Shown: one piece after another, positions 1 through 9,376 of the stretch | Layout: every line of letters begins with the position of its first letter | Numbering within the stretch: the first letter of the stretch is position 1 | Source of the DNA: JASHUC01 sp963849095 | GTDB taxonomy: Bacteria > Pseudomonadota > Gammaproteobacteria > Steroidobacterales > Steroidobacteraceae | Direction: 5' to 3' | Assembly: GCA_963849095.1 (NCBI GenBank) | Contig: CAWKGA010000002.1 | Coordinates: 124,001-188,000 of the forward strand | DNA length: 64,000 nucleotides | Notes under the pieces: model-generated | Told to the model about the DNA's origin: nothing | What the model saw: only the letters and a program-made list of their open reading frames with translations | Databases searched by the model: none | Program-made: the position numbers and the translations under genes

Positions 1-979
1 CAATGAGCGCCCCGACGATCGCGGCCCCGAGCGCAAGCAGCATCCCCTCGATCAGAACCGAGGCGAGCACCGCGTTCGAGCCGAACCCGATCGCGCGCAG
101 GGTGGCGATCTCGCGCCGCCGCGCATCGACGGATGCGTACAAACTGGACAGAGCGGCGCAGACGGCACCCATCGCCATCACCGTGCCGATGAAGTAGCTC
201 ACGAAGTCGAGCAAGCCCCGCAGTCCCTTGAACGTCGTCTCCCGATTGGCGGCCTCCGTGTAGACATCCACCTGGAGCGAGGGATCGGCGAGCACCGCCT
301 GCTTGAACTGCTGGAACGCAGCCGGCGAAGTGAGCATCACGACAAACTGCTGATAGGAGTCTTGTCCGAAGGCGGAAAGCACCGTCTCGCCGTCGCCGAA
401 CAGGACCTGCTCGAACACCCCCTTGGCATCCTCGAACACCCCCACGATGGTCCATTGCGAGCCGCGAATGTCAATGTGATCGCCCATCTCGACGCCCTGA
501 TCGAGCCTCTGGGCCACCTTGCTCACCGCGAGCTCGTGCAGCCCGGACCTCGGCCAGTGGCCGGCGAGCATATGAATCTCCGGGTACACGCGGCGATTGG
601 TCTGGCCGACCAGGTATAGGGTGCCGCGCTCGTTCGCTTTGGTGACAACGTCGACCCCGATCATCCGGCCCGACGTCACGAGCGGAGTGCCGTCCACGTC
701 ATGCTTGACACCGGGCTCATGCGACAGGACGGAAATCTGCTGGTGCGTAATTCGGCTCTGGAAGGCGCTCAGCGCACCGTGGCTCAGCACCACCGCCCGG
801 TCTGGCCGCGACTGCCCTGTCTCCCAGAGCTGGGCTCCCTCGCCCATCGACAGCAGTGAGACCAGTACGGCCACGACCGTCATGATGCCGATGACCGTCA
901 CGAGCGAGGCGCCGAGCCGCGTCGGAATGCTGCGCAGCGCGAACATGGTGAGCGCCGCCGTTTGCCTCAAGTATCGCAT
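1..979 (-). CDS. FtsX-type ABC transporter permease (3' end cut by window)
   Basis: Reading from the ATG at 979, about 326 codons run off the left edge without a stop. The N-terminus has one membrane helix (around residues 20-45, including GIMTVVAVLVSLL), then a large extracytoplasmic MacB-like periplasmic core domain, then the start of the C-terminal helices (SYFIGTVMAMGAVCAALSSLY followed by RRREIATLRAIGF). The motif 'EIATLRAIG' is typical of the cytoplasmic loop of FtsX/MacB/LolC permeases. It lies 9 bp after the stop of the next permease, so the two form one operon and probably one heterodimeric exporter. The partner ATPase is not in the window and may lie to the left. The exported substrate cannot be read from the sequence. 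Confidence 0.82.
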   Translation of the reverse strand, partial: MRYLRQTAALTMFALRSIPTRLGASLVTVIGIMTVVAVLVSLLSMGEGAQLWETGQSRPDRAVVLSHGALSAFQSRITHQQISVLSHEPGVKHDVDGTPLVTSGRMIGVDVVTKANERGTLYLVGQTNRRVYPEIHMLAGHWPRSGLHELAVSKVAQRLDQGVEMGDHIDIRGSQWTIVGVFEDAKGVFEQVLFGDGETVLSAFGQDSYQQFVVMLTSPAAFQQFKQAVLADPSLQVDVYTEAANRETTFKGLRGLLDFVSYFIGTVMAMGAVCAALSSLYASVDARRREIATLRAIGFGSNAVLASVLIEGMLLALGAAIVGALI

Positions 980-988
980 TGCTTGACT

Positions 989-2131
989 CTAACGCCTCGA
1001 CAAGGCCGTCGCGACCTCGAGTCTCAGGCCGCGCCACGCGGGGATCGCCCCGCTCAAGAGCGCGAGAATGAAGGCACACACGAAGCCTGCAACGATGACA
1101 ATCCCGGGCAAGGAGCCGAGACCGATGAACTGCCGTGCGGCAGGCAGCAGCAGTGCTGCAATGCCAAGTCCAATGGCCGCACCCAGGAGGCAGGAGGTCA
1201 GAGCCTCGGCCAGGATGAGGGTCATGACGCGACGGTCCGAGAAGCCAACTGACTTCAGCACGGCGAGCTCCGGCGTGCGCTCGCGAATGGTCTGCATCAT
1301 GAGCGTGCCTGTCGCGAACAGCAGCGCGAAGAATGCCGCAGCGGTGACCGCATGCGCGAGAAAGTCTATGTCACCGATGCGCTGTACCTGAGAGGCGGCG
1401 AGATCCGATTCGGACTGCGTGCGCGTCTCGTGGGGTGAATTTGCGAAGACCGTATCGATTTCGTGGCCGATGGTCGCGGACCGCTTCGGATCGTTGATCT
1501 GCACCACGAAGGCACCGACCGTATCGCGACTGTCCTGGCGAGCCTCATTGAGATACGCGTAGTTGGCGATGAGATAGTTCGCCGAATCCGGGTTATCGGG
1601 CTCGGTGAAGATGCCGACGATATCGAAGGTCCACGTGCTCGAGCCGTCGCGCTGGAGTATCGGCGACTGGATGGGAATGCGCTGGCCGATCTTCCAGCCG
1701 TACTTTTGTGCGACTTGCTCCCCCACGACCGCTCCCGTGCGAGTGCGGATGAGCGCATCGAGCTGACCTCGCGGAATCACGATCTCGGAGAAAATGCGCG
1801 CGAAGCTTGCCGCATCCACCCCGTTTACGGAGATCTGCTGGTCCGGCCTCTGGTAGATGCCGCCGATGCCGTTCTCGTAGGTCACCGTCACGACGCCAGG
1901 CACCCGCTGGATCGACCCGAGCAGCGCGAAAGGCAGCGAATCGCCGCTGCTCACTCGGCTCAAGACGTACATCCGGTCCGCGTGTGCCTTGGCGATCGCC
2001 CGGCTGATCCCGGTGTCGAGGCCCTGCAGGACACCGAATAGCGTGAACGCGATGGTGACCTGCGACAGAATGAGTGCGGCGCGCATCCGCCTGCGCCACA
2101 GGCCCGACCAGACGAGAAAGAGATACTTCAT
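989..2131 (-). CDS. FtsX-type ABC transporter permease
   Basis: The product is 380 aa. An in-frame extension to 2254 exists, but the ATG at 2131 is preferred because it begins MKYLFLVWSGLWRRRMR, a typical positive-inside start ahead of the first helix (around residues 17-40). A periplasmic domain of about 230 residues follows. Three C-terminal helices then begin near AHAVTAAAFFALLFATGTLMM, with the FtsX loop signature ERTPELAVLKSVGFS. It is the upstream member of a two-permease operon (9-bp gap to the downstream permease). The neighbours suggest a MacB-like lipid, peptide or drug export system. That is family inference; no substrate clue is visible. Confidence 0.8.
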   Translation of the reverse strand: MKYLFLVWSGLWRRRMRAALILSQVTIAFTLFGVLQGLDTGISRAIAKAHADRMYVLSRVSSGDSLPFALLGSIQRVPGVVTVTYENGIGGIYQRPDQQISVNGVDAASFARIFSEIVIPRGQLDALIRTRTGAVVGEQVAQKYGWKIGQRIPIQSPILQRDGSSTWTFDIVGIFTEPDNPDSANYLIANYAYLNEARQDSRDTVGAFVVQINDPKRSATIGHEIDTVFANSPHETRTQSESDLAASQVQRIGDIDFLAHAVTAAAFFALLFATGTLMMQTIRERTPELAVLKSVGFSDRRVMTLILAEALTSCLLGAAIGLGIAALLLPAARQFIGLGSLPGIVIVAGFVCAFILALLSGAIPAWRGLRLEVATALSRR

Positions 2132-2490
2132 GACCGCACCCGGCCGCCAGTCTAGGCTCACCTGCGTCGTTCGCCAATCGGCGCCGCTCGCATCAACTGT
2201 CTTCGTGGGGGGTTGCGTCGCGCGGACACGGCGCCGACCGGTGTTGTAAATCATTGTATCGGTGTGAATCGAATCCGAAAGGTCCGGTCATTCTCGGACG
2301 CCGATTTACCCGAATATCCGGCTTACTCACGCTGACTCACTGCTCCGGGAAGCCACACAGCCGTGTAAAAACAAGTGTCTGAGGCGACAGCTTGAGCGGT
2401 GAAAAGCAATTTAACAGTACCGGCGGTAACGATCTCACCGCGCAGTGCGGTACCATCTGCGCGGGACGATCGCACAAAGGTAGTAATGGA
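2132..2490. other. Intergenic region between divergent transcription units
   Basis: About 360 bp separate the permease start (leftward) and the lipoprotein start (rightward). It should carry both promoters. It is less GC-rich near 2380-2420. I could not pick a convincing -35/-10 pair, and I see no repeat or RNA structure beyond short weak dyads such as ACCGC-GCAGT-GCGGT near 2438. Confidence 0.5.
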
Positions 2491-2868
2491 ATGAGACAGT
2501 TCAGCACGTTCCTCATACTCTCGGGTGCCGCCATGCTCGTTGCGTGCGCATCGCAACCGCCAGCGCCTACGACGGCGACCGCCACCGGTCACGCAGTTGC
2601 CCCGGCGACTGCACTCGCCGCGGGGCAGCAGCAACATCCCGCGTCTTTCCCCGGCTATACGCGCATCGTTGATAACGGCAGGGAAATGTTCTGCAAGTAC
2701 GAGACGCCGACGGGCACAATGATCAGGCAGAGGACCTGCGAGACGCGGTCTCAGTTGGAGACGCAAGAAAAGGACGCCCAGCAGAACCTGCAGAACATGC
2801 TGCAAAATTCCAGGACGTGCACAGCGGGGTACGGGCAGGGGCTTGCTGGTGGCACTTGCCAGCCGTGA
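2491..2868 (+). CDS. Small putative outer-membrane lipoprotein
   Basis: The 125-aa product starts at the ATG at 2491, with an AAAGG-type ribosome site upstream. The first residues, MRQFSTFLILSGAAMLVACAS, form a lipoprotein signal peptide with lipobox LVAC, so Cys19 would be lipidated. After a Pro/Ala/Thr-rich linker comes a domain with four more Cys (FCKYE, RTCET, RTCTAG, GTCQP) and a Gln-rich helix. This pattern resembles small conserved proteobacterial lipoproteins with a C(K/R)xExxTG...C core, whose function is unknown. It is a single gene. In-frame codons upstream of 2491 would hide the signal peptide, which is why this start was chosen. Confidence 0.7.
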   Translation: MRQFSTFLILSGAAMLVACASQPPAPTTATATGHAVAPATALAAGQQQHPASFPGYTRIVDNGREMFCKYETPTGTMIRQRTCETRSQLETQEKDAQQNLQNMLQNSRTCTAGYGQGLAGGTCQP

Positions 2869-2929
2869 CCCCACCTTTCGGAACGCTGCCGGGGTAAAGG
2901 CAGGCGGGAGATGGCGCTGAAGGGGTATA

Positions 2930-3005
<76 letters not shown>

Positions 3006-3180
3006 ACACGAGCCGCCTCGCAGGCCGGGAGGGCCTGCGAAGCGGCGCGGGATTCTAGCATCGGCGGCTCGCTGGGCAAACCCGGCCATCCCCCGGACGA
3101 CTGGCACCCGGCACGGAAGCCCTCACAGGCGCTCGGCGGGCGGGTATGATCGCCGCCTGTCCGCTCCGGAGCCCACGCTC

Positions 3181-3642
3181 ATGCTGCGACCGGGCGCCCG
3201 CGCGCCGGAATTCACGCTGCCCGACCAGGACGGCGAGTCGGTCTCCCTCTCGGCGCTGCTCGGCGGACGCAGGCTCATCCTTTATTTCTACCCGGCGGAT
3301 TTCACGCCCGGCTGTACCCGGGAAGCCTGTGCGATCCGAGATATGCACGCCGATATCGGGCAATCGGGACTGACCGTCGCGGGCGTGAGCCCGCAAACGC
3401 CCGCAACCCATCGAGCCTTTCGCGCCAAGTACGCGCTGCCCTTCACTCTGCTCTCGGACGCCGACAAGTCAGCCGCGCGCCTGTACGGCGTGACCGGCCC
3501 GTTCGGCCTGGGTCTGCGGCGGGCCACATTCCTGATCGACGGAGAAGGCGTCATTCGCGATGCCGTCCGGGCCGACTTCCGCATTGCGAGGCACGAGGCC
3601 TTCATACGCGCATTGCTGCCCCACGGACGCGCCAGCCGGTGA
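3181..3642 (+). CDS. bcp: Bcp/PrxQ-type thioredoxin-dependent peroxiredoxin
   Basis: This 153-aa thiol peroxidase would reduce H2O2 and organic hydroperoxides in the cytoplasm, with reduction by thioredoxin. The active-site motif DFTPGCTREAC is complete: peroxidatic Cys45 sits in TPGC and a second Cys50 lies five residues on, the atypical 2-Cys arrangement of BCP. The catalytic Thr42 and Pro43 are present, and PGARAPEFTLPDQDG at the start is the usual beta-hairpin. The length matches the family (about 150-160 aa). It stands alone between a tRNA on the other strand and a convergent gene. No peroxide-regulator site was recognised. Confidence 0.93.
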   Translation: MLRPGARAPEFTLPDQDGESVSLSALLGGRRLILYFYPADFTPGCTREACAIRDMHADIGQSGLTVAGVSPQTPATHRAFRAKYALPFTLLSDADKSAARLYGVTGPFGLGLRRATFLIDGEGVIRDAVRADFRIARHEAFIRALLPHGRASR

Positions 3643-3691
3643 GCCGCGCGACGCCCACCCGACGAACCCGGCCGCCCGGCGTCCGTCAGGC

Positions 3692-4243
3692 TCAATAACG
3701 CAGGTGCACGACTCCCGCGCTTCCGACCATCGGCAGGCTGACGATGTAGATGTTCCCGTAGTCATCCGCGGGTGGTGGAGCAAGCGTCGCGCCGGTGAGC
3801 GCTTCGACGAGCCGCCATGCGGCGCCGGAAACGACCATGACGGTCGCGCCGCGATGCTCGCTCAGTGCGCGACCCACGGTCCCACCCACATCCTCGACGG
3901 GGACGACGATGGGCTCAATGCGGAGCCGCGCCGCGAGAGGCGCGGCCGTCTGTTGCGTCCGTCGCGTCGCGGCCGCGTAGATGGCCACGATTCGCCCCGG
4001 AGCTGCGGTGCCGCCGAAGAGCTGCGCCAGGTGCTCCGCACGTTGCTCCCCCTCGAGCATCAGCGGCGCGTCCTGGATGCTGCCGAGGGCGCTCTCGGCA
4101 GGCTGTACCACGACGATGGTCGTTGTCATCGCGGACTGATAGACCTCGAACACGCCGACGGCCGCGATCACGACCAGCAGCGCGGCCAACCAGATCGGCG
4201 CGAGGAAGGGCCGGCGGCGGCGAGCGATCGCGGCGGGCTCCAT
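3692..4243 (-). CDS. Membrane-anchored histidine-phosphatase-fold protein lacking catalytic histidines
   Basis: The 183-aa product has an N-terminal anchor (residues about 13-36, PFLAPIWLAALLVVIAAVGVF). The rest follows the phosphoglycerate-mutase/SixA layout: a first strand TTTIVVVQPAES, then LMLEGEQRAEHLAQLF, then AIYAAATRRTQQTAAPLAARL, then TVMVVSGAAW. In active members the first strand ends in RHGE or RHAE and the later one in GHSN or GHxG. Here these are QPAE and SGAA, so both catalytic histidines and the first arginine are missing. The fold call is from pattern. The loss of catalysis is what the residues imply. It lies 4 bp downstream of the MFS gene, so the two are co-transcribed. Confidence 0.65.
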   Translation of the reverse strand: MEPAAIARRRRPFLAPIWLAALLVVIAAVGVFEVYQSAMTTTIVVVQPAESALGSIQDAPLMLEGEQRAEHLAQLFGGTAAPGRIVAIYAAATRRTQQTAAPLAARLRIEPIVVPVEDVGGTVGRALSEHRGATVMVVSGAAWRLVEALTGATLAPPPADDYGNIYIVSLPMVGSAGVVHLRY

Positions 4244-4247
4244 ACGA

Positions 4248-5648
4248 TCAGGGCGACAGCGGCGCGTCGACTCCCCGCAGGGGCGGCGCCGCGCTCACGG
4301 GAACATCCCCCAGACGAAGGCCACCGAGACGGATGTGGCAGAGCCGCACCAGCACGACGGCCGCAACCGCGCCGACGAGCATCGGTGCGGCGGCCGCGAG
4401 AAACAGCTGCCGCAGGGGGAGGTTCATGCCGAGCAGCACTCCACCGAGGAGCGGTCCGACGACCGCGCCGAAGCGGCCGATGCCCAGCGCCCAGCCGACG
4501 CCCTTCGAGCGCACCGCGGTGGGATACAGGAGGCCGGCCGCCGCGTTGTTGCCGAATTGCGCGCCGAGAACGGCGAAGCCGGACGCGGCCGCGAGGGGCG
4601 CGAGAGCGAGGAACGTCGTCTGCACGATGCCGAGCGCCCAGACCGCGGGCGCCGCGACCACGAACAGCGCCGCGATCACGACGAAGCCGAAGCGATCGAG
4701 CAGCACGCTCATCAGCAACCCCCCGACCGTGCCGCCGACGTGATACAGCGTGGCGGCGAGCGCGGCCTTGCCGGCCGGCAAGCCGCTGTCCCGGAAGATG
4801 AGCGGCAGAAAGGAGTTGAGAAAATAGTTCGACATCAGCGCCGTGCAGAAACACAGCCACAGGAGCGGCGTGATCCACGCGAGCCCGCCGCCAAAGAGCT
4901 GCCGTATCCCCACGACATCGGCCCTCGCATCGGCGGCAGGCGCCATCACGAACTGGGTGTCGTCCGCGAGGACCAGGTCGCGCCTCATCTTGCGCGCCGT
5001 CGCGAGTAGCTGACGGTGCCTATCGCCCCGGAGCGCGAGGAATTTGACCGACTCCGGCAGCGCGCGCACGAGACACGCGGCCACCACGAGCGGAACGATG
5101 CCACCGATCAGGAACAGCACCGTCCAGCCATACCGCGGCATCAAGCCGTAGGCGATGAGACCGGGCGCGCTGCTGCCGAGCGTGATCCCGACGAACATGA
5201 GCGTGATGAGCGTTGCGCGCAGGCGCTTCGGAGCGAGCTCCGAGTTGAGGGCGATGGTGTTCGGCATCAGTCCGCCGAGACCGATTCCGGTGATGAAGCG
5301 CAGCGCGATCACCTGATCGAGATTGTGCGTCCCGACGACCGCAATGGAGCTCACCCCGTAAATGAGGCTGCCGAGAATGATGGCGGTCTTGCGGCCGTAC
5401 CGGTCGCCGATGAACCCGAGGAGCGGCGCGCCGAGCAGAATACCGAAGAGGCTCGCGCTGGATGCCGGCCCAAACGCGGCCCTCGGCACGTGCCACAGCC
5501 TCTCGAGCGCAGGCTGCGCGAAGGACAACGCGCCGATGTCGTACCCGTCGGCGAACATGGCGAGGAATGACCAGATGAGCAGGTTCACGTTGAACCAGCC
5601 GATCCGCTGCTCGTCCACGAGATTCTCGACCTGAATGATCTGACTCAA
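4248..5648 (-). CDS. MFS transporter, aromatic acid:H+ symporter (AAHS) family
   Basis: The predicted inner-membrane symporter of 466 aa has about 12 helices. The MFS motif GDRYGRK lies between helices 2 and 3, and the AAHS signature DGYDIGALSFAQPAL is in helix 1. A second RxGxGxxP-like segment (ALGIGRFGAVVGPLLGG) falls in the C-terminal half. The frame is open to 5942, but the upstream part is not protein-like. I chose the TTG at 5648, which gives MSQIIQVENLVDEQRIGWF and has GAGG six bases upstream. Known members import benzoate, protocatechuate, vanillate or similar acids. With the many aromatic-catabolism genes in the window, such a substrate is likely but unproven. Confidence 0.8.
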   Translation of the reverse strand: MSQIIQVENLVDEQRIGWFNVNLLIWSFLAMFADGYDIGALSFAQPALERLWHVPRAAFGPASSASLFGILLGAPLLGFIGDRYGRKTAIILGSLIYGVSSIAVVGTHNLDQVIALRFITGIGLGGLMPNTIALNSELAPKRLRATLITLMFVGITLGSSAPGLIAYGLMPRYGWTVLFLIGGIVPLVVAACLVRALPESVKFLALRGDRHRQLLATARKMRRDLVLADDTQFVMAPAADARADVVGIRQLFGGGLAWITPLLWLCFCTALMSNYFLNSFLPLIFRDSGLPAGKAALAATLYHVGGTVGGLLMSVLLDRFGFVVIAALFVVAAPAVWALGIVQTTFLALAPLAAASGFAVLGAQFGNNAAAGLLYPTAVRSKGVGWALGIGRFGAVVGPLLGGVLLGMNLPLRQLFLAAAAPMLVGAVAAVVLVRLCHIRLGGLRLGDVPVSAAPPLRGVDAPLSP

Positions 5649-5941
5649 CGCTGGCCTCGATCTTTGCCGCCCGGCGCGAGCGGGAGGTCGATTATGCGCA
5701 AAGATGACCCGCCGGGTATCCCCCCTCGCGCCTGCGAGCGGCTCGGCGACTCGCCGGGACCGCCGAGCGGGCGCTCCCCCGGAGCGGCCTGCACATACGG
5801 CAGACATCGATGCGGCCCGGAGTCGGCCACCTCCACGATCGACCGGCCGCGCACCCGGACCTCGAGGGTCCACGCATCGCCTGCGGAGCGTAGCCGCCAC
5901 GACCCATTGCCCGAGCCCTCCGGCGAGACTCGCGCCCGTCA
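5649..5941. other. Intergenic region upstream of the AAHS transporter
   Basis: The stretch lies between the transporter start and the end of kdpE. Open frames cross it on both strands, but they have no recognisable protein features and are explained by high GC. It should hold the transporter promoter. I recognise no operator. Confidence 0.4.
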
Positions 5942-5969
5942 CGCCGCCGGGGGCACGGATCCGGCGGCG
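5942..5969 (-). terminator. GC-rich hairpin directly after kdpE
   Basis: On the minus strand the kdpE stop is followed at once by CGCCGCCGG, a 10-nt loop and CCGGCGGCG, a perfect 9-bp stem. No T-run follows, so it may act as a weak or factor-assisted terminator or an RNA 3'-end stabiliser. Confidence 0.45.
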
Positions 5970-6662
5970 CTAGTCCGGCCGGAGCCGATATCCTAGCCCG
6001 GGCTCGGTGAGCAGGTACGCGGGCTGATGCGGGTCCGGCTCGAGCTTCGCCCGCAGATTCTTGACGCAAACCCTGAGGCTCCGCGTGTCGCCGAGATGCT
6101 CGGGGCCCCAGACCTCGCGCACGAGCTGTTTTTGCGTCACGATGAATCCCGCGTGGCGCGCGAGACACTCGAGCACACGATACTCGAGCGGGGTGAGATG
6201 AATCGCGGCCTCGGGCCCGTGTGCCGTGCGGCGCGCCAGATCGATGCGCGCGCTGCCGAAGGCCAGCTCCTGCGGGACCTCGGCGCTGCGGACGTTGCGC
6301 CGCAGCGCCGCCCGTACGCGCGCAAGAAGTTCCGGGGCGCTGAAGGGCTTGGCCACGTAATCGTCGGCGCCGGCATCGAACGCTGCGATCTTCTGCTCCT
6401 CGAGGGTACGGGCGGACAGCACGATGATCGGCACGGGCGACCAGCTGCGCACTCGCCGGATCACCACGAGGCCGTCCTGGTCGGGCAACCCCAGGTCGAC
6501 CAGCAGCAGGTCCGGCTGGTGAGCGCGAGCCTCGATCTGCGCCCGCTCCGCCGTCGCGGCCTCGATGAATCTGAAGCGCTCCGATTCGAGGAGCGCTCGC
6601 AGCACATCGCGAATGGCGGGATCGTCCTCCACGACGAGAATCCGATGCATGGCCTGGGTCAT
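5970..6662 (-). CDS. kdpE: KdpE, response regulator of the Kdp potassium system
   Basis: The 230-aa OmpR-type regulator would bind the kdp promoter after phosphorylation by KdpD. The receiver domain (residues about 6-122) has the acidic pocket E12-D13-D14, phospho-acceptor Asp56 (DLLLVD), switch Ser/Thr (VLSAR) and Lys105 (VAKPF). The winged-helix domain (about 130-228) ends with the typical CVKNLRAKLEPDP...LTEPGLGYRLRPD. Its ATG overlaps the kdpD stop as ATGA, giving translational coupling. It is the last gene of the kdp operon, with a hairpin right after the stop. Confidence 0.96.
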   Translation of the reverse strand: MTQAMHRILVVEDDPAIRDVLRALLESERFRFIEAATAERAQIEARAHQPDLLLVDLGLPDQDGLVVIRRVRSWSPVPIIVLSARTLEEQKIAAFDAGADDYVAKPFSAPELLARVRAALRRNVRSAEVPQELAFGSARIDLARRTAHGPEAAIHLTPLEYRVLECLARHAGFIVTQKQLVREVWGPEHLGDTRSLRVCVKNLRAKLEPDPHQPAYLLTEPGLGYRLRPD

Positions 6663-9364
6663 GATGGCGGATCCTGCGGCGCCCTCGCCGGGAGTGTGAG
6701 CTCAAACCGAGCGCCGCCGCCCGGCCGATTGTGCGCTTCGATCTCACCGCTGTGGGCTCGCACGATCGCCTTGCAGATGGCGAGTCCCAGGCCGACGCCG
6801 ACCGCCGAGCCCTCCTCCGCGCCCCGCTGGAACTTCTCGAACAGCCGCGCCGGCTCCCCGGCAGGCAGCCCCGGCCCGCGGTCATCCACCGTGACGCGAA
6901 CGAACGGGTCGTCCGCGATGGCGGAGATCGTCACGCGGGTACCGCGCGGCGTGTACTTGACGACGTTGTCGAGCAGGTTCATGAAGACTTTGACGATGAG
7001 CGCCGCATCGACATAGATGGGGGGCAACCCCGCGGGGAGGGAGGTCTCGACGCGGTAGGACGCGAGCCGGGGGCCCAAGGTCGCGAGCGCCGCTTGCAGC
7101 AAGTCGTCGAGCATTTGCCAGTCGAGCCGCAGCCCGATCCGTCCGGACTCCAGACGCATCAGATCGAGGACGTTCGAGATGAGCTCGGACATCTCGCGCG
7201 CCCGAGTCTCGATCGAGCGAGCGAGCGAGAGGCGGGTCGCCTCGTCGAGCGATGCGCCCCGCTCCGCAAGCGTGCTGCCGGCCCCGGCCATGGCGGCGAG
7301 GGGCGTACGAAGATCGTGCGAGATGGATGCGAGCAGCGTGTTACGCAGGGTCTCCCGCTCCGCGGAGACCCGGACGGACTCGGCGTGCTCGGCCAGCTGC
7401 GCGCGCTCGAGCGCGATGCCGATCTGGCCGGTAAAGGTCTCGAGCAGATGCCGCTGCTCGGGGAGCAGGACGCGACGGGCGTTGCTCGGCAGCACGGCCA
7501 TGACGCCGAGGCGGCGCTCCGCGTCGCCGAGCGGCACATAAAGCGCCGGTGCGGCCGCCAAGGTGTCCGTGCCGAGCCCGGCCTGCCGGCCGTGATCGGC
7601 CACCCACTGCGCCACGGCGAGATCGGAGCCCCGGAGTGATTGCTCGAGCGGAGGCTCCGCCGGATAGCGCACCTTGCCCGCGGCATCCGGCAGGAGCACC
7701 ACGGCGCGGCACTGGAACACCTCGGCGACATGGTGCACCGCCACGCGAGCGATGTGCTCCATGCCCCTTGTGGCCGCGAGCTCCCGGCTCATCGCGTAGA
7801 GCAGCGCAGTGCGCCGCTCGCGCGCCCCCGAAACGCGTGTTTGCTGGCGCACGCTCGCCATGAGATTGGCGATCACGAGGCCGACGATCAGCATCACGGC
7901 GAACGTGAGGAGATACTGGGCGTCCGAGACGGCGAAGTCGAACCGCGGCGGCACGAAGCAAAAGTCGAACGCGGCGACGTTGAGCACGGTGGTGAGCACG
8001 GAGGGGCCCCGGCCGAGCCTCAAGCCGGCGATGGTCACGCCCAGCAGGTAGACCATCACGAGATTGACGAGCTCGAAGTGCGGATACATCGCAAAGGCCG
8101 CCGCGGTGCACACACCGCTCACCACGACGGCCCAGATGTAGCGGCTCCAGCGAATCTGGCGAGGCATCCCCTCCAGGGCCGTTCTGCGCGCCTCGGCCTG
8201 CGTTGCGCGATCGGCCGGCGCAACGGTGATCACGTCGAACCCGCGTGCGCGCCGCGCAAGCTCTGTCGCCGTGGAGGACCGCAGCAGGGCCCTCAAGCCT
8301 GAGCGCTTCGGAGAGCCGACGAGGATGCGCGTCGCATTGCGCGTCGCGGCGTACTCGAGCAGTGCCTCTGTCGCCGTCGGCCCATCCAACGTGACGGTCT
8401 CCGCGCCCAGAGATTCCCCGAGGCGCAGCAGCTCGATGCGGCGGTTGCGCTGCGTCTCGGAAAGCCTGAGCAGCGCCGGCGTCTCGACGTAAACCACCGT
8501 CCAGTCCGCATCGAGCGCATCGGCGAGCCTCTTGCCTGCACGCACCAGCTGCTCCGACTGGGCATCCGGGCCGGTGGCGACGAGAATGCGCTCGCCCGCG
8601 AGGCGCGGCCGGGACAGCTGATCCGCGGGCGCCGATGCGCGGGCCGCCGCCTCGACGCGATCGGCGACGCGGCGCAACGAGATCTCGCGCAGAGCCATGA
8701 GGTTCGGCTTGCGAAAGAACCGCTCCACGGCATTCGCGGCCTCGTCCGCGATGTACACCTTGCCGGCCCGCAGGCGCGCGAGCAGATCGTCGGGAGGCAG
8801 ATCGATGAGCTCGACCTCGTCCGCCTCGTCGAACACGTGGTCCGGCAGCGTCTCACGCTGGCGCACGCCGGTGATCTGCGCGATGAGATCGTTCAGGCTT
8901 TCGAGGTGCTGGACGTTGACGGTCGTCCACACGTTGACGCCGGCGTCGAGCAGCTCCTCGACGTCCTGCCAGCGCTTCGGGTGCCGCGGCGGCGGCTCAC
9001 CCCCGGTGAGGTTGGAATGCGCGAGCTCATCGACGAGGAGGATCGCCGGCCGGCGCTCGAGCGCGGCGTCGAGATCGAACTCGTCGCGCCGGATGCCCCG
9101 GTAGAGAACGGCGACCGTGGGCAGCCGCTCGAGCCCTTCGAGCAGCCGCTCCGTCTCGACGCGGCCGTGCGGCTCGACATAGCCAACCACCACATCGGTG
9201 CCCGCCGAGCGGGCTCCGCGGGCCGCCTCCAGCATCGAGTAGGTCTTGCCGACGCCCGCCGAAGCGCCAAAAAAAATACGCAGCCGCCCGCGCTTGGCCC
9301 GGGCTTCCTCCGCCTGGACTTGCGCGAGCAGCCTATCCGGGTCCGGCCGCGCTTCGCCCATCAT
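6659..9364 (-). CDS. kdpD: KdpD, turgor/potassium sensor histidine kinase
   Basis: The 901-aa product has full family length. The N-terminal KdpD domain carries Walker A GASAGVGKT (residues 33-41) and a Walker B-like region AILLVDELAHSN. A universal-stress-protein-like domain follows (about 250-370, RILVATGP...ILVGSPKRSG). Four closely spaced helices sit at about 400-500, then a GAF-like region, then HisKA with His683 in SISHDLRTPLAAM. The ATPase domain has an N-box near 796-806 (NLLDNVVKY) and glycine boxes DDRGPGLP and GVGLGLAI. All catalytic elements are intact. It senses low external K+ or ionic strength and phosphorylates KdpE. It lies 12 bp after kdpC and overlaps kdpE. Confidence 0.96.
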   Translation of the reverse strand: MMGEARPDPDRLLAQVQAEEARAKRGRLRIFFGASAGVGKTYSMLEAARGARSAGTDVVVGYVEPHGRVETERLLEGLERLPTVAVLYRGIRRDEFDLDAALERRPAILLVDELAHSNLTGGEPPPRHPKRWQDVEELLDAGVNVWTTVNVQHLESLNDLIAQITGVRQRETLPDHVFDEADEVELIDLPPDDLLARLRAGKVYIADEAANAVERFFRKPNLMALREISLRRVADRVEAAARASAPADQLSRPRLAGERILVATGPDAQSEQLVRAGKRLADALDADWTVVYVETPALLRLSETQRNRRIELLRLGESLGAETVTLDGPTATEALLEYAATRNATRILVGSPKRSGLRALLRSSTATELARRARGFDVITVAPADRATQAEARRTALEGMPRQIRWSRYIWAVVVSGVCTAAAFAMYPHFELVNLVMVYLLGVTIAGLRLGRGPSVLTTVLNVAAFDFCFVPPRFDFAVSDAQYLLTFAVMLIVGLVIANLMASVRQQTRVSGARERRTALLYAMSRELAATRGMEHIARVAVHHVAEVFQCRAVVLLPDAAGKVRYPAEPPLEQSLRGSDLAVAQWVADHGRQAGLGTDTLAAAPALYVPLGDAERRLGVMAVLPSNARRVLLPEQRHLLETFTGQIGIALERAQLAEHAESVRVSAERETLRNTLLASISHDLRTPLAAMAGAGSTLAERGASLDEATRLSLARSIETRAREMSELISNVLDLMRLESGRIGLRLDWQMLDDLLQAALATLGPRLASYRVETSLPAGLPPIYVDAALIVKVFMNLLDNVVKYTPRGTRVTISAIADDPFVRVTVDDRGPGLPAGEPARLFEKFQRGAEEGSAVGVGLGLAICKAIVRAHSGEIEAHNRPGGGARFELTLPARAPQDPPS

Positions 9365-9376
9365 CGGGCTATCGTG

